A stretch of 64,000 bases of DNA, taken from contig CAWCGF010000011.1 in the NCBI GenBank assembly GCA_963794955.1, positions 248,001 to 312,000 on the forward strand, given 5' to 3'. A program made the position numbers and the translations under genes. This stretch comes from JAFDVL01 sp963794955. GTDB lineage: Bacteria > Acidobacteriota > Blastocatellia > RBC074. This document shows positions 16,307-25,960 of the stretch, piece by piece. Each line of letters begins with the position of its first letter. Positions within the stretch are counted from its first letter, which is position 1. The notes under the pieces were generated by a model. It made no database searches, was not told the DNA's origin, and was given only the letters and a program-made list of their open reading frames with translations.

Positions 16307-17713
16307 TTATTTTCGCACTTGCCAATTGGGATGATCCACGTGCGCTTCGTCCATATAACTAATTGCCCGCTTCACAATTTCTGGATGTTGGGCTGCAAGG
16401 TCAGTAGCTTCGCCCAGGTCTTTGGCTAAATCGAACAATTGGACTTTGCCTGTCATCATCGGTTCACGAATCGCCTTCCAATTGCCGAAGCGAACTGATT
16501 GACGCCCGCCTTGCTCATAAAATTCAAAGTATAGGTATTTGTGCTGTTGCTGTCTGACTCTGCTGCCAAGCAGTGTAGGAAGAAAGCTAATCGAATCCAA
16601 GCCTTGCGGCGCGGTTTGTTTGGTTAGCTCACTCATCGTCGCCAGCACATCACCGAAATATCCTATGTAATCTGAGGTCGTGCCCGCTTTGATTTTTCCC
16701 GGCCAGCGCGCAATGAACGGCACACGAACGCCGCCTTCATACAAAGAACGTTTCATGCCCCGTAGCGGGCCACCAGGATGAAACAACTCAGGATTATTTT
16801 TTCCTTCCTGATGCGGCCCATTATCCGAAGTGAAAATCACCAGCGTGTTGCGCTCAATACCGTAAGCTTTGAGTTTGGCCAGCAACTGCCCCACTTGTGT
16901 ATCTAAATGCGAAATCATGGCGGCTTGACCTTTGTCAGGATCAGGCCAGGACTTGTCTTTATAGATGCCGTAATCCGGGATTTCCTGCCCATTGCCGACG
17001 CCACGCGCGGCTTCGTTATTCGCGTGCGGTAGCGTCGAAGCGAAGTAGAGAAAGAATGGCTTGTTGTGATTTTGGTCGAGCCATTGGGTAGCTTTGTCAA
17101 AAATTACATCCGGCGCGTAATCTACTTTTTTGCGCGCCCAACCGCTGCCAACCGCCTTGTTTTCTGACTCCGGCACGTTGCGCAAGGGATATTTTTCGCT
17201 GTTGTGAATCAGCCACGACGGATAGTAATTATGGGCGTGCGCCTGATTCAAAAACCCGAAGAATTCATCGAAGCCCATCTTGTTCGGATGGCCCTCCAAG
17301 CCGATTTCACCTAAGCCCCATTTGCCGAACAGGGCAGTGGCATAACCTGCTTCTTTGAAAACATGCGCGACGGTCTTTTCGTCTTTGCGTAGCGATTGAA
17401 TGGCAATGTTTTCTCCTCCCGCATTGCCACGCACGCTGACGTGTCCCATGTGTTTGCCCGTCATTAGCACTGCCCGCGAGGGCGCACAAACGGTTGAGCC
17501 TGCATAAAACTGTGTGAAGCGCAGGCCCTCTTTGGCCAGGCGATCCAGATTGGGCGTTTGAATCAATTTCTGATCGTAGCAGCCAAGATCGCCATAGCCG
17601 AGATCATCCGCGAGAATAAAAATCACATTAGGCTTGGACGATGATTGCGCCTTTGTGATGAAGGGTAAAGCAGACACAATTATGAGAATTAATATTGTGC
17701 TGAGTTTTCGCAT
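16307..17713 (-). CDS. Secreted sulfatase (arylsulfatase A-like), formylglycine type
   Basis: A 468-residue exported sulfatase with a signal peptide at about 1-22. The metal site ILADDLGYGD is near 33-42, the maturation motif CAPSR has Cys76 (converted to formylglycine in active enzymes), followed by TGK, and the later metal site FTSDNGPHQEG is present. Members cleave sulfate esters from glycans or small aromatics in the periplasm; specificity is not readable. AAGGAG precedes the ATG. It follows a second sulfatase 42 bases upstream on the same strand, so the two are probably in one transcript. No anaerobic or aerobic maturase (sumf1/anSME) lies in the window. Confidence 0.94.
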   Translation of the reverse strand: MRKLSTILILIIVSALPFITKAQSSSKPNVIFILADDLGYGDLGCYDQKLIQTPNLDRLAKEGLRFTQFYAGSTVCAPSRAVLMTGKHMGHVSVRGNAGGENIAIQSLRKDEKTVAHVFKEAGYATALFGKWGLGEIGLEGHPNKMGFDEFFGFLNQAHAHNYYPSWLIHNSEKYPLRNVPESENKAVGSGWARKKVDYAPDVIFDKATQWLDQNHNKPFFLYFASTLPHANNEAARGVGNGQEIPDYGIYKDKSWPDPDKGQAAMISHLDTQVGQLLAKLKAYGIERNTLVIFTSDNGPHQEGKNNPELFHPGGPLRGMKRSLYEGGVRVPFIARWPGKIKAGTTSDYIGYFGDVLATMSELTKQTAPQGLDSISFLPTLLGSRVRQQQHKYLYFEFYEQGGRQSVRFGNWKAIREPMMTGKVQLFDLAKDLGEATDLAAQHPEIVKRAISYMDEAHVDHPNWQVRK

Positions 17714-17755
17714 AAAGCTTCTCCTTAATTTAAGCGCGTAACAACAGAGCAGGTA

Positions 17756-19261
17756 TTATCGGCTTCTGCCATCCTGTCGAATTTTTTGCAATAAGGCACT
17801 CATTTCTTTCACCTTGTCAGGATATTGTTGCGCGAGATTGCGTGTTTCGCCTAAGTCTATTGTTAGATCGTAAAGCTGCCCCTCGGGGTCGGTTCCCATT
17901 TCGACATTGGTGTAGGCACTGACTTTGGGGCCACGATTCGGTTCGATGTACTTCCATTGCCCGACCCGCAACGAAAGCGCCGAGGCTTGTTCGACGAAAT
18001 TTGCTCGACCAAGATTCGATTTGCCGAGAAACGCAGATAGCACATTTTGACTGTCCGGTGCCTCGGCATCAGCTAAAGCTTGTTTGGTGAAGGCAGCAAA
18101 AGAAGCTAGAAAATCAATTTGTGAAACGAGCGCATTCGAGACACCGCGTTTTACTTTTCCCGGCCAGCGCACAATGAAGGGCACGCGCGTTCCAGCTTCA
18201 AAATTGCTGTACTTGCCACCGCGCAACGACCCGGCTGGTTTGTGCTTGCCAAGTTTTTCGACGGCATCGTCCTTGTAGCCATCATCCACGACCGGCCCGT
18301 TATCACTGGTGAAAATGACGATGGTGTTGTTCGTGAGCTTCATGCGATCCAAAGTCTTGACCACTTCGCCAACGCACCAATCGGCTTGCAAAATCGCATC
18401 GCCGCGCGGCCCCATGCCTGACTTGCCAACGAAGCGCGGATGCGGCAGGCGTGGCACGTGCGGATCGTGCAAGGCGAAGTAGAGGAAAAACGGTTTGGCT
18501 TTTTGCTGTTCGATAAACTGCACGGCTTTGCCCGTGAATACATCAGCCATGTCTTCGTCTTTCCATAATGCAGCTTTGCCTCCGGTCATATAGCCGATAC
18601 GACTGACGCCATTGACAATAGTCATGTCGTGGCCATGGCTCGGATGCACTTTGAGCAGTTCAGGATTCGCTTTGCCGGTTGGCCAATTGCCGATGGGGTT
18701 GGTGTAATCCACTTTGATTGGGTCAGCCGGATCAAGACCAACGACGCGGTTGTTTTCAAGGTACACCGTCGGCACGCGGTCGCCTGTCGCTGCCATAATG
18801 AACGAATAGCCAAAGCCAATCTGATTTGGACTGGGCGTAATCTCGCCGTTCCAATCCGGCCCGCCTTGCGGCCCTAAACCAAGGTGCCATTTGCCAACGA
18901 TGCCCGTACTATAGCTCGCTTTTTGCAACATCGAAGCCAGCGTGGTTTGCTTGGTATCAATCACCATTGCCGCATTGCCAGGCAATACGCCCGTGCCTTT
19001 TTTGCGCCACGCGTATTGCCCCGTCAGCAATGCATAGCGGGATGGCGTGCAGGTCGCCGCTGCTGCATGGGCATCGGTAAATCGCAGACCTTCACGTGCG
19101 AGCCGATCCATATTTGGCGTTTTGATTGTCGTTGCGCCATAAGCGGAAGTATCGCCATAACCAAGATCATCGGCATAAATTAAGACGATATTGGGGCGTG
19201 ATTGTGCAAAACCAAGGGTGGATACCAAAGAGAGCCATAAAATACCTAGCAAGAGTTTCAT
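17756..19261 (-). CDS. Secreted sulfatase, formylglycine type
   Basis: A 501-residue sulfatase with a signal peptide at 1-19 (ending LGFAQS). The metal motif YADDLGYGD starts at about 29, CTPSR has Cys71 for formylglycine, KWHLGLG lies in the active-site region, and FTSDNGPVVDDGYKDD forms the later metal site. It differs clearly from the neighbouring sulfatase, so the two likely have different substrates. AGGAAA lies before the ATG. It sits 20 bases downstream of the pullulanase gene on the same strand, suggesting a shared role in using sulfated or mixed glycans (inference). Confidence 0.94.
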   Translation of the reverse strand: MKLLLGILWLSLVSTLGFAQSRPNIVLIYADDLGYGDTSAYGATTIKTPNMDRLAREGLRFTDAHAAAATCTPSRYALLTGQYAWRKKGTGVLPGNAAMVIDTKQTTLASMLQKASYSTGIVGKWHLGLGPQGGPDWNGEITPSPNQIGFGYSFIMAATGDRVPTVYLENNRVVGLDPADPIKVDYTNPIGNWPTGKANPELLKVHPSHGHDMTIVNGVSRIGYMTGGKAALWKDEDMADVFTGKAVQFIEQQKAKPFFLYFALHDPHVPRLPHPRFVGKSGMGPRGDAILQADWCVGEVVKTLDRMKLTNNTIVIFTSDNGPVVDDGYKDDAVEKLGKHKPAGSLRGGKYSNFEAGTRVPFIVRWPGKVKRGVSNALVSQIDFLASFAAFTKQALADAEAPDSQNVLSAFLGKSNLGRANFVEQASALSLRVGQWKYIEPNRGPKVSAYTNVEMGTDPEGQLYDLTIDLGETRNLAQQYPDKVKEMSALLQKIRQDGRSR

Positions 19262-19281
19262 CGTCGTTTCCTATTACAAAT

Positions 19282-21255
19282 TCATTCTTCACTGTCATTA
19301 ATATCTTCGCGCCGTTCGCCCAAAATCAAAGCGCTCCGAGGTGTGACGAAAGCTTGGGTGTCCGCAATCTGCGAGATGCTATGGGCAATGGGCGCTGTTC
19401 CTACTTGTCGGCCATCGCCGTAGATTTTCCACGCACCCGGCGGAATTGTGAACTCTACCTGTTTGCCATTTGGATTCAGTAAAATCAAGGCTCTGCGCCA
19501 TTCCTCCGCGCCACTGACGTCTTCGATTTGGTAGGCAATGCAACCGGGTGGCACGGGCAAGCCCAGTTGGTCATCCAGAAACTTCACCGCATTGGTGACC
19601 ATACGTGCAGTGGGACAACGAAACAGCCGATGTGTATGAAAGAGTGCGATCAAGCCGCGATAATAGGCAAACACGTCATGATTATCGGCTTTTTGCTGCC
19701 AGCGAATCAGATTTACTGCATCCGGTTTATTGTAGCTGTTATGATCGCCGCTTTTAGTACGCAAGAATTCCTGTCCGCTTTGAATGAACGGGATTCCTTC
19801 TGATGTGAACAGTACGGCAGCGGCCAATTTAGCTATCGCGCGCCAATCTCCGTCTGTCACGGAGGCATCGTGAATCGTGCTGATCATAATGCGATCCCAG
19901 AGCGTATGATTGTCGTGGCATTCGATATAGTTGATGGTTTCCAGCGGTGAGGCGGCAAAGCTGTCTACAGAGCCAAGAATACCGGTTTTTACCGCATTGA
20001 TATTGTTGCCGGATTGGATGAAGCCAGTCGCTCGCGCATCGAACACATTGCCCTTCAGCGCATCGCGGAATTCATCATTGAAAACCGCCCAGCCACGTCC
20101 CCATTGCTTACCCTTCGTCGTGAGTTCAATGGGTGAAGTCCCGCCGCCCCAGGGTTCGCCGTAAATCAATAAGTGCGGATCATGCGCGCGCAATTCGTCT
20201 ACGATCAACAACATCGTTTCCTGATCTATTAAGCCGAGCAAATCGAAGCGAAAGCCATCTACTTTATATTCCGTCACCCAATATTTGCAGCAATCCACGA
20301 TATAGCGTCTGGCCATCGGCGCTTCGCTGCGAAATTCATTGCCGGTGCCGGAGCCATCCCAGTAGCTGCCATCTGGTTTCAGGCGATAGTAATACCCTGG
20401 CACCAGGCCTTCAAAACTGAAGACAAGGTTCTTGTTGATGAGTTCAAAGGTGTGATTGAAAACTACATCCAGCGTGACGCGCAGGCCGCGTTTGTGCAGC
20501 GCATCAATCATTTGTTTACATTCGCTGACGCGCCGCGCATCGAAACGCTCAGTTGCATACCAGCCTGCAGGCGAAAAGTGATGCATCACATCATAGCCCC
20601 AGCCGTACAAGTCTTCGGCGGCGTTCGTGTGAAATTCGCTGATCGGCATGAGTTGTACGACGTTAATGCCGAGGTCAGTCAAATGATCCAATCCCGTCGT
20701 GATGTCAATGCGTTTGGTCAGATAGGTGCCTGCTTCTGTCAAGCCAAGATACTTGCCGCGTCGCTGAATGCCACTGTCAGGATCAAGCGTGAAGTCCCGC
20801 ACGTGCATTTCATAAATCACTGCATCGTTCATGGAAAACGCCGGGCGCTCCGCTACCGGTGTGGTGTCGTTCACAACTATCGAGCGGCCATTATGTGCGG
20901 TGATCGCCCGCGCATACGGATCAAGCAATTCGCGGTCAGGATCAAAGCGCGGATCATCGCCTTCCGCCGTGTAGGTGTAATACGTGCCGTTCAGATCGCT
21001 GGGCACCGTGGTTTCCCAACTGCCATCCTCATTTTTCTTGAGTTTGATATTCCCCGCTTCATCGCCTAATGGTCCTGGATATAAATGCAGCGTGATCTGG
21101 CTTGCGGTTGGTGCCCAGACGCGGAAGACCGTTTGTTTGGGAGCATAAATCGCACCGAGCGCCTTTGTGCAAATCAGATCGTCTGCCGGATGTGGGGCAA
21201 CGGGCGCAGTATAATTAATTTTGCGGGATAACCGGGTGATATAAGTTTCAGTCAT
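19282..21255 (-). CDS. pulA: Type I pullulanase (GH13 alpha-glucan debranching enzyme)
   Basis: A 657-residue enzyme that cleaves alpha-1,6 links in pullulan, glycogen or limit dextrins. A CBM48-like N-terminal domain (FRVWAPTASQITLHLY) precedes a GH13 barrel with the type I motif YGWGYD. The nucleophile is Asp338 (GFRFDLLG), the acid/base Glu367 (IYGEPWGGG) and the third carboxylate Asp448 (CHDNHTLWD). There is no signal peptide, so it probably acts in the cytoplasm on glycogen or imported dextrins. malQ lies 14 bases upstream on the same strand, fitting joint alpha-glucan breakdown. Confidence 0.93.
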   Translation of the reverse strand: MTETYITRLSRKINYTAPVAPHPADDLICTKALGAIYAPKQTVFRVWAPTASQITLHLYPGPLGDEAGNIKLKKNEDGSWETTVPSDLNGTYYTYTAEGDDPRFDPDRELLDPYARAITAHNGRSIVVNDTTPVAERPAFSMNDAVIYEMHVRDFTLDPDSGIQRRGKYLGLTEAGTYLTKRIDITTGLDHLTDLGINVVQLMPISEFHTNAAEDLYGWGYDVMHHFSPAGWYATERFDARRVSECKQMIDALHKRGLRVTLDVVFNHTFELINKNLVFSFEGLVPGYYYRLKPDGSYWDGSGTGNEFRSEAPMARRYIVDCCKYWVTEYKVDGFRFDLLGLIDQETMLLIVDELRAHDPHLLIYGEPWGGGTSPIELTTKGKQWGRGWAVFNDEFRDALKGNVFDARATGFIQSGNNINAVKTGILGSVDSFAASPLETINYIECHDNHTLWDRIMISTIHDASVTDGDWRAIAKLAAAVLFTSEGIPFIQSGQEFLRTKSGDHNSYNKPDAVNLIRWQQKADNHDVFAYYRGLIALFHTHRLFRCPTARMVTNAVKFLDDQLGLPVPPGCIAYQIEDVSGAEEWRRALILLNPNGKQVEFTIPPGAWKIYGDGRQVGTAPIAHSISQIADTQAFVTPRSALILGERREDINDSEE

Positions 21256-21269
21256 TCAACAGATTCAGT

Positions 21270-22835
21270 CTATGCCTTGGTTTGCTCAATCTCATCTTCG
21301 ATTTTTGGCTTTCTACCATAGACGGATGTTAATTCCGCTAAACGTTCGCCTATCGCTGCGGTCAGTGCTTCGGTGCGAAAACGCCAGCCCCAGTTGCCGC
21401 TTTCACGCGCGGGCACATTCATACGGCCCTCCGCGCCAATGCCGAGTAAATCCTGTACCGGGATGATAGCGATGCGCGCGACTGAACTCAGCGCCAGGCG
21501 AATCAAATCCCAGTGGATCTCCTGGCCATTGGTGCCGAGATATTTCAGCACATAATCACGTTCTCTCTGCACCTCTTCCGGCGAGCGAGTCGTGTCGCCT
21601 TCATCCGTTGAGTTGAACCAGCTAACGGTTGTGTCATTGTCGTGCGTGCCTGTATAAACAACGCAATTTTGTGGGAAATTGAAGGGCTTGAACTCATCCG
21701 CCTGCGAGTCAGCGCCAAAGGCGAATTGCAAAATCCGCATGCCGGGAAACGCGAATTGATCGCGCAATGTGTGGACTTCTTCAGTGATGAAGCCTAAGTC
21801 TTCGGCGATGATCGGCAACTCTTGCCCCAATGCTGTTTGCAAGGCCGTGAATAATTCTGCGCCCGGCCCGTTTTCCCATTTGCCGTTGATAGCAGTGGTT
21901 TCCGCACCAGGCACAGCCCAATATTTCTCAAAGCCACGAAAGTGATCCAGCCGCAGAATATCCACTTGCGCCAAGGCCGCACGAATGCGCTCAATCCACC
22001 ATTGATAGCCTGTCTGGGCAATAACGTCCCACCGGTAAAGCGGATTGCCCCAAAGCTGACCTGTTTCGCTGAAATAGTCAGGTGGAACCCCGGCGACTTC
22101 GCGTGGGGTGCCGTCGGCGTTCAAATCAAACAAGTGTGGATTCGCCCAAACGTCGGCTGAATCGTGTGCGACAAAGATTGGGGCATCGCCAATAATCTTG
22201 ATGCCTCTGTCGTTAGCATAATGCGCGAGGTTGACCCACTGCTTGAAAAACAAATATTGATAGAACTTGTGCGCGTTGATTTCGTCGGCGTGATTTTCAC
22301 TCCAGAAATGTAGCGCATTGGCTTCGTGGGCACGCAAATGCTCTTCCCATTTCGTCCATTCCTTGCCATCGTGTGCATCCTTGCACGAACGAAAAACCGC
22401 GTAATCGTGCAGCCATGAGTTTTGCTGTATGCAAAAGCCGACAAATTCAGCTTGCAGCGGCGCGCTTTTGTTCGCTTGGAAGTTTTTATAAGCCTGCTGC
22501 AAGAGCGCGTTTTTGTATTCAATCACCGGACCATAATCTACGCCCTCAGTAGGAAAGGCAGGCACTTCGTCCAGGTTCGCTTGCTCCAACAAGCCATCGG
22601 CAACTAATAATTCCGGGCTGACAAGCAGCGGATTGCCTGCGAACGCGGAGAAACATTGATACGGCGAATCGCCATAGCCAGTGGGGCCAAGCGGTAATAC
22701 TTGCCAAAGGCTTTGCTGCGTTGCTGCCAGAAAATCCGCAAAGTTATATGCGGCCTGGCCGAGGTCGCCGATGCCAAAACGCCCCGGCAAAGAAGTCGGA
22801 TGGAGCAGAATGCCACTGAGTCTGGGTAAGTTCAT
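21270..22835 (-). CDS. malQ: 4-alpha-glucanotransferase (amylomaltase, GH77)
   Basis: A 521-residue cytoplasmic enzyme that transfers alpha-1,4-glucan segments between maltodextrins. Family marks in order are GILLHPTSLPGRFGIGDLG at the N-terminus, QVLPLGPTGYGDSPYQ, the nucleophile region RLDHFRGFEKYW, the acid/base IAEDLG and the Asp of GTHDNDT. The ATG at 22835 is favoured because GACGAGG lies just before it; an in-frame ATG at 22859 would place that ribosome site inside the gene. First gene of the leftward malQ-pulA-sulfatase-sulfatase run; a divergent tRNA gene lies upstream. Confidence 0.96.
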   Translation of the reverse strand: MNLPRLSGILLHPTSLPGRFGIGDLGQAAYNFADFLAATQQSLWQVLPLGPTGYGDSPYQCFSAFAGNPLLVSPELLVADGLLEQANLDEVPAFPTEGVDYGPVIEYKNALLQQAYKNFQANKSAPLQAEFVGFCIQQNSWLHDYAVFRSCKDAHDGKEWTKWEEHLRAHEANALHFWSENHADEINAHKFYQYLFFKQWVNLAHYANDRGIKIIGDAPIFVAHDSADVWANPHLFDLNADGTPREVAGVPPDYFSETGQLWGNPLYRWDVIAQTGYQWWIERIRAALAQVDILRLDHFRGFEKYWAVPGAETTAINGKWENGPGAELFTALQTALGQELPIIAEDLGFITEEVHTLRDQFAFPGMRILQFAFGADSQADEFKPFNFPQNCVVYTGTHDNDTTVSWFNSTDEGDTTRSPEEVQRERDYVLKYLGTNGQEIHWDLIRLALSSVARIAIIPVQDLLGIGAEGRMNVPARESGNWGWRFRTEALTAAIGERLAELTSVYGRKPKIEDEIEQTKA

Positions 22836-22913
22836 AGTAACCTCGTCGGGAAGATTCATCGCGCAGTAAGGACGAAGATTATGGATACAACATGCGTTTG
22901 TAAAGCGCGACTC

Positions 22914-22942
22914 TTGTCAGTCGCTGCATTTTTCGGTAGTAT
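22914..22942 (+). promoter_or_regulatory. Sigma70-like promoter of tRNA-Leu
   Basis: TTGTCA (22914-22919) and TAGTAT (22937-22942) are separated by exactly 17 bases, and the mature tRNA begins 13 bases beyond the -10. Matches to consensus are 5/6 and 4/6. Position relative to the tRNA gene is as expected for a stable-RNA promoter. Confidence 0.6.
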
Positions 22943-22955
22943 CCTCGCCGTTCCC

Positions 22956-23042
22956 GCGGATGTGGCGGAACTGGTAGACGCGCAGGTCTCAGAAGCCTGT
23001 GGGAGCAATCCTGTGGAGGTTCGATTCCTCTCATCCGCACCA
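22956..23042 (+). tRNA. tRNA-Leu (anticodon CAG), CCA encoded
   Basis: An 87-base class II tRNA. The acceptor stem GCGGATG pairs with CATCCGC, followed by discriminator A and an encoded CCA (23040-23042). The anticodon arm CAGGT-CTCAGAA-GCCTG places CAG at the anticodon, so it reads CUG leucine codons. A long variable arm (GGGAGCAATCCTGT region) and the T-arm GAGGTTCGATTCCTC fit tRNA-Leu. It has its own promoter and is followed by a terminator at 23060-23086. Confidence 0.96.
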
Positions 23043-23059
23043 CAAGTTTTTATCCAAAG

Positions 23060-23086
23060 GGCGACCCCATCACAGGTCGCCTTTTT
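23060..23086 (+). terminator. Rho-independent terminator after tRNA-Leu
   Basis: A perfect 7-bp stem GGCGACC/GGTCGCC (23060-23066 with 23075-23081) encloses an 8-base loop and is followed directly by TTTTT. It ends 18 bases before the next start codon and closes the tRNA transcript. Confidence 0.85.
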
Positions 23087-23104
23087 CACATTCACTAAAA
23101 CACC

Positions 23105-24337
23105 ATGACCCAAGTTGCCTCGACCTCCGAAATTCGCACTCATTTCCCCGCTCTCACTCGCATTCACAACGGGTTTCCCGTCGCTTATTTTGACGGCCCC
23201 GGCGGCACGCAAGTTCCTCGCGCAGTGGCTGAGGCGATGACGGATTATTTGTTTCATCACAATGCCAACACGCATTGGGTGTATCCGACCAGCAGTGAAA
23301 CAGATGACATCATCGAACGCTCGCGGCAGACGCTCGCCGATTTTCTGAATGCGTCGCCGCGTGAAATCGCCTTTGGGCAAAACATGAGTACGCTGACCTT
23401 TCACTTGTCGCGCGCCCTTGGCAGAAACTGGCAGCCCGGCGATGAAATTATCGTGACGGAACTAGATCATCACGCCAACATTGACTCGTGGCGGGCGCTG
23501 GAGCGAGAGCGCGGCATCACCGTGCGCGTTGTGCCGATGGACATTGAAAGCGGCACCATTGATCTGAAGGATTTGGAAAACCTGCTCAGCTCTCGCACCA
23601 AACTCGTTGCCATCGGAGCCGCCTCCAACGCCCTTGGCACCATCAACGACATCAAACGAGCGGCAGCCTTAGCGCACAGCGTCGGAGCCTTGTGCTTTGT
23701 GGACGCCGTTCATTATGCGCCGCACAATTTAGTAGACGTAAAAGACCTTGATTGCGATTTTCTGGCGTGTTCAGCCTATAAATTTTATGGCCCGCACCTC
23801 GGCATTTTGTATGGCAAACAACATCTGCTGGATCTGACGGATTTCCCGAAGCTGCGCCCCGCGCCAAACAACGCCCCCGACCGCGTCGAAACCGGAACAC
23901 AAAGTCACGAATCTATCGCCGGCGCTGCCGCTGCTGTAGATTTCCTCGCGGGGTTAGCCGCAGGCTCCTCGCGCCGTGAACGCTTGCAAGCCACCTTCAC
24001 TGTCTTGCATCACCGTCATTTGGGATTGCTGCAACGGTTGTGGCGCGGTCTGACCGAAATCAATGGCGTCCGCATCTATGGTCCCCCACCTGAAGCCGCG
24101 CGCACTTCGACCATTTCCTTCACGCTCAAAGAGCACAATTCCGAAGCGGTTGCACGCGCCTTGGCCGAAAAGGGCGTCTTTGTTTCTAACGGCGATTTCT
24201 ATGCGGCGACGGTCACTGAGAAAATGGGGCTGGCAGAAGATGGCTTCGTGCGCGTGGGCTGTGCTTGCTACACGACGGAAGAAGAAATTGATCGTGTGAT
24301 TGCGGGTGTGAGAGAGATTTGCTTAACTGCTGGCTGA
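23105..24337 (+). CDS. Cysteine desulfurase-like class V aminotransferase
   Basis: A 410-residue PLP enzyme of the class V fold, in the cysteine desulfurase-like group with NifS/SufS relatives. Marks are FDGPGGTQVP, TELDHHANIDSW, the cofactor region FVDAVHYAPHN, and the PLP lysine Lys226 in SAYKFYGPH. RVETGTQSHE is also typical of the subgroup. A C-terminal conserved Cys region (GCACYTTEEE) is present, but sulfur-transfer activity is not certain for this subgroup. The start at 23105 follows the tRNA terminator, so its promoter must lie in or after that region. It ends convergently with the isomerase gene. Confidence 0.9.
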   Translation: MTQVASTSEIRTHFPALTRIHNGFPVAYFDGPGGTQVPRAVAEAMTDYLFHHNANTHWVYPTSSETDDIIERSRQTLADFLNASPREIAFGQNMSTLTFHLSRALGRNWQPGDEIIVTELDHHANIDSWRALERERGITVRVVPMDIESGTIDLKDLENLLSSRTKLVAIGAASNALGTINDIKRAAALAHSVGALCFVDAVHYAPHNLVDVKDLDCDFLACSAYKFYGPHLGILYGKQHLLDLTDFPKLRPAPNNAPDRVETGTQSHESIAGAAAAVDFLAGLAAGSSRRERLQATFTVLHHRHLGLLQRLWRGLTEINGVRIYGPPPEAARTSTISFTLKEHNSEAVARALAEKGVFVSNGDFYAATVTEKMGLAEDGFVRVGCACYTTEEEIDRVIAGVREICLTAG

Positions 24338-24403
24338 GCAATCAGTTTTAGGGGGCTGTCTGAATGAAGGCGCGCAATGTTTTTGCAAACTCAAAATGAC
24401 GAA

Positions 24404-25336
24404 TCATGCAAGCTCGGCATGGACTTTTTCCAGCAGCTTCTTCGTCGCACGAATCCCTTCCATTTCGCTTAACTTGCCGCCACTGTACTCAATTCCCACA
24501 TAGCCGTGATAGCCTGCGGCCAGAACGATTTTCATCATCCTGCGATAGTCGGTCTCAAGGCAATTTCCTTGCTCGTCAAAGCCCGAAGCCTTGGCGCTGA
24601 CGCCTTTGGCAAACGGCATCATTTCCTGCACGCCTTTATAACGGTCATATTCTTTGCCTTCGCCGAGTCGGAAATTGCCGAAGTCCGGTAGCGTGCCGCA
24701 GCGCGGATGCTGCACCATTTTCATGACGCCTGCGAGCCATTCGCCATTCGATGAGTGACCACCGTGATTTTCGACGATGATGTTGAGCTTAAACGGCGCT
24801 GCGAATTCGGTGAGTTGGCGCAAGCCATCGGCGGCTTGTTTCTGATGTTCTTCGTACGTGCCTGTGCCGTAAGCATTGACGCGGATCGAATGACAGCCCA
24901 GGAATTTCGCGGCCTCTACCCATTTCTTGTGATTTTCAACCGCTTGCTTGCGCTGGGCGGGAGCCACATCAGCGAGATTACCCTCGCGGTCGCACATAAT
25001 CAGCACATTGCGGACACCGTGATCCTTCGCGCGTTTCCTCATCTCAGCGAGGTAGTTCTTGTCGTTCGCTTTGTCCATGAAAAACTGGTTGACGTACTCA
25101 AGCGCGTCAATGCCCAAATCCACTTTAGCAGTTTTGGCGAAATCAAGATTGTCCAGTTTTTTGGCGAAAAGCGTTTTATTCAATGACCACTGCGCGAGGG
25201 AAATCTTGAACAGTTGCTTCTTCATTGCGGCTTGCGAATCGCTACTCGCTAAATGGGAAACGCCCAAGCCGGCGATGACTTGGGCGGATTGCAGGAGAAA
25301 GTTTCTACGATCAGGTGAAGCGGTTGCAGGTTTCAT
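24404..25336 (-). CDS. Tat-exported sugar phosphate isomerase/epimerase-like TIM barrel
   Basis: A 310-residue protein with a twin-arginine-type signal (PDRRNFLLQSAQVIAGLGVS, residues 8-27) and an AP-endonuclease-2-like xylose-isomerase TIM barrel. The metal-ligand regions are visible: EYVNQFF, VENHGGHSS, LPDFGNFRL and GIEYSGGK with Glu at the end. Such exported isomerase-like proteins are common in Planctomycetota and Acidobacteriota; most have no tested activity. It begins six bases after the stop of the Lys-rich membrane protein gene (25343-25960) upstream on the same strand, so the two are probably one operon. Confidence 0.85.
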   Translation of the reverse strand: MKPATASPDRRNFLLQSAQVIAGLGVSHLASSDSQAAMKKQLFKISLAQWSLNKTLFAKKLDNLDFAKTAKVDLGIDALEYVNQFFMDKANDKNYLAEMRKRAKDHGVRNVLIMCDREGNLADVAPAQRKQAVENHKKWVEAAKFLGCHSIRVNAYGTGTYEEHQKQAADGLRQLTEFAAPFKLNIIVENHGGHSSNGEWLAGVMKMVQHPRCGTLPDFGNFRLGEGKEYDRYKGVQEMMPFAKGVSAKASGFDEQGNCLETDYRRMMKIVLAAGYHGYVGIEYSGGKLSEMEGIRATKKLLEKVHAELA

Positions 25337-25342
25337 AATCGC

Positions 25343-25960
25343 TCATTTCTTGTCAGCTTTTTTCTCTTCCACTTTCTTTTCTTCAGGCTTGGTGTCTTCC
25401 GGCTTTTTCTCTGCTGTTACGTCTTTTTTCTCTTCCGGCGTTCCCCAGGCGGCAATGGCTAAGCGCTCAGCTTCGCCGATCTTTTCTTTGACAATCGTGA
25501 GCGGAAGGTAAATGGTTTCGTTTTTCTCAAAGTAATAAGTACAACCAATGGTGACGCTCGTATCAGTCAATTCCACCAAATTTTCTGTCAGCGGAACTGC
25601 TTCGATGACCTTAGTGTCTTTGCCTTTACGCTGTGCTAGCAAACTATCCTGCAAGGTCATTTGCGAGTCAGCCAGTTTCTTTTGCGCTTCGGCAGTGAGC
25701 ATGGCTTGCGCTTGATCGAAGTTGCCCTCTTTGATGAGTTGATTAAATTTGTAGAGCGTCTCATTTACCTGTTTGATATTATCAACGGCAACAGGCGGCG
25801 GCGGCGGCGCAACTTGGCGGCTGGCGACTTTTTTGTAAACGGCGAAGGCACCGAATAAAAAACCTATTGCTACAAGCCAGAGAAGAATAGGGGTTGCTTG
25901 TCCAGTCTTGGGGTTTTCACGACTAGCTGTTTCATTGGTGTCTTCAAATACTGTTCTCAT
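25343..25960 (-). CDS. Single-pass membrane protein with Lys/Glu-rich tail, unknown
   Basis: A 205-residue protein not assigned to a family. One membrane segment at about 24-41 (PILLWLVAIGFLFGAFAVY) follows a polar N-terminus, giving a probable N-in, C-out topology. A PPPPP linker lies near 52-56, followed by a compact domain (about 60-170) with a helical part and beta-like ENLVELTDTSVTIGCTYYF. The last 35 residues are a strongly charged Lys/Glu/Pro repeat (KKPEDTKPEEKKVEEKKADK). The tail may be disordered and contact anionic surfaces. Probable operon with the isomerase-like gene. Confidence 0.7.
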   Translation of the reverse strand: MRTVFEDTNETASRENPKTGQATPILLWLVAIGFLFGAFAVYKKVASRQVAPPPPPVAVDNIKQVNETLYKFNQLIKEGNFDQAQAMLTAEAQKKLADSQMTLQDSLLAQRKGKDTKVIEAVPLTENLVELTDTSVTIGCTYYFEKNETIYLPLTIVKEKIGEAERLAIAAWGTPEEKKDVTAEKKPEDTKPEEKKVEEKKADKK

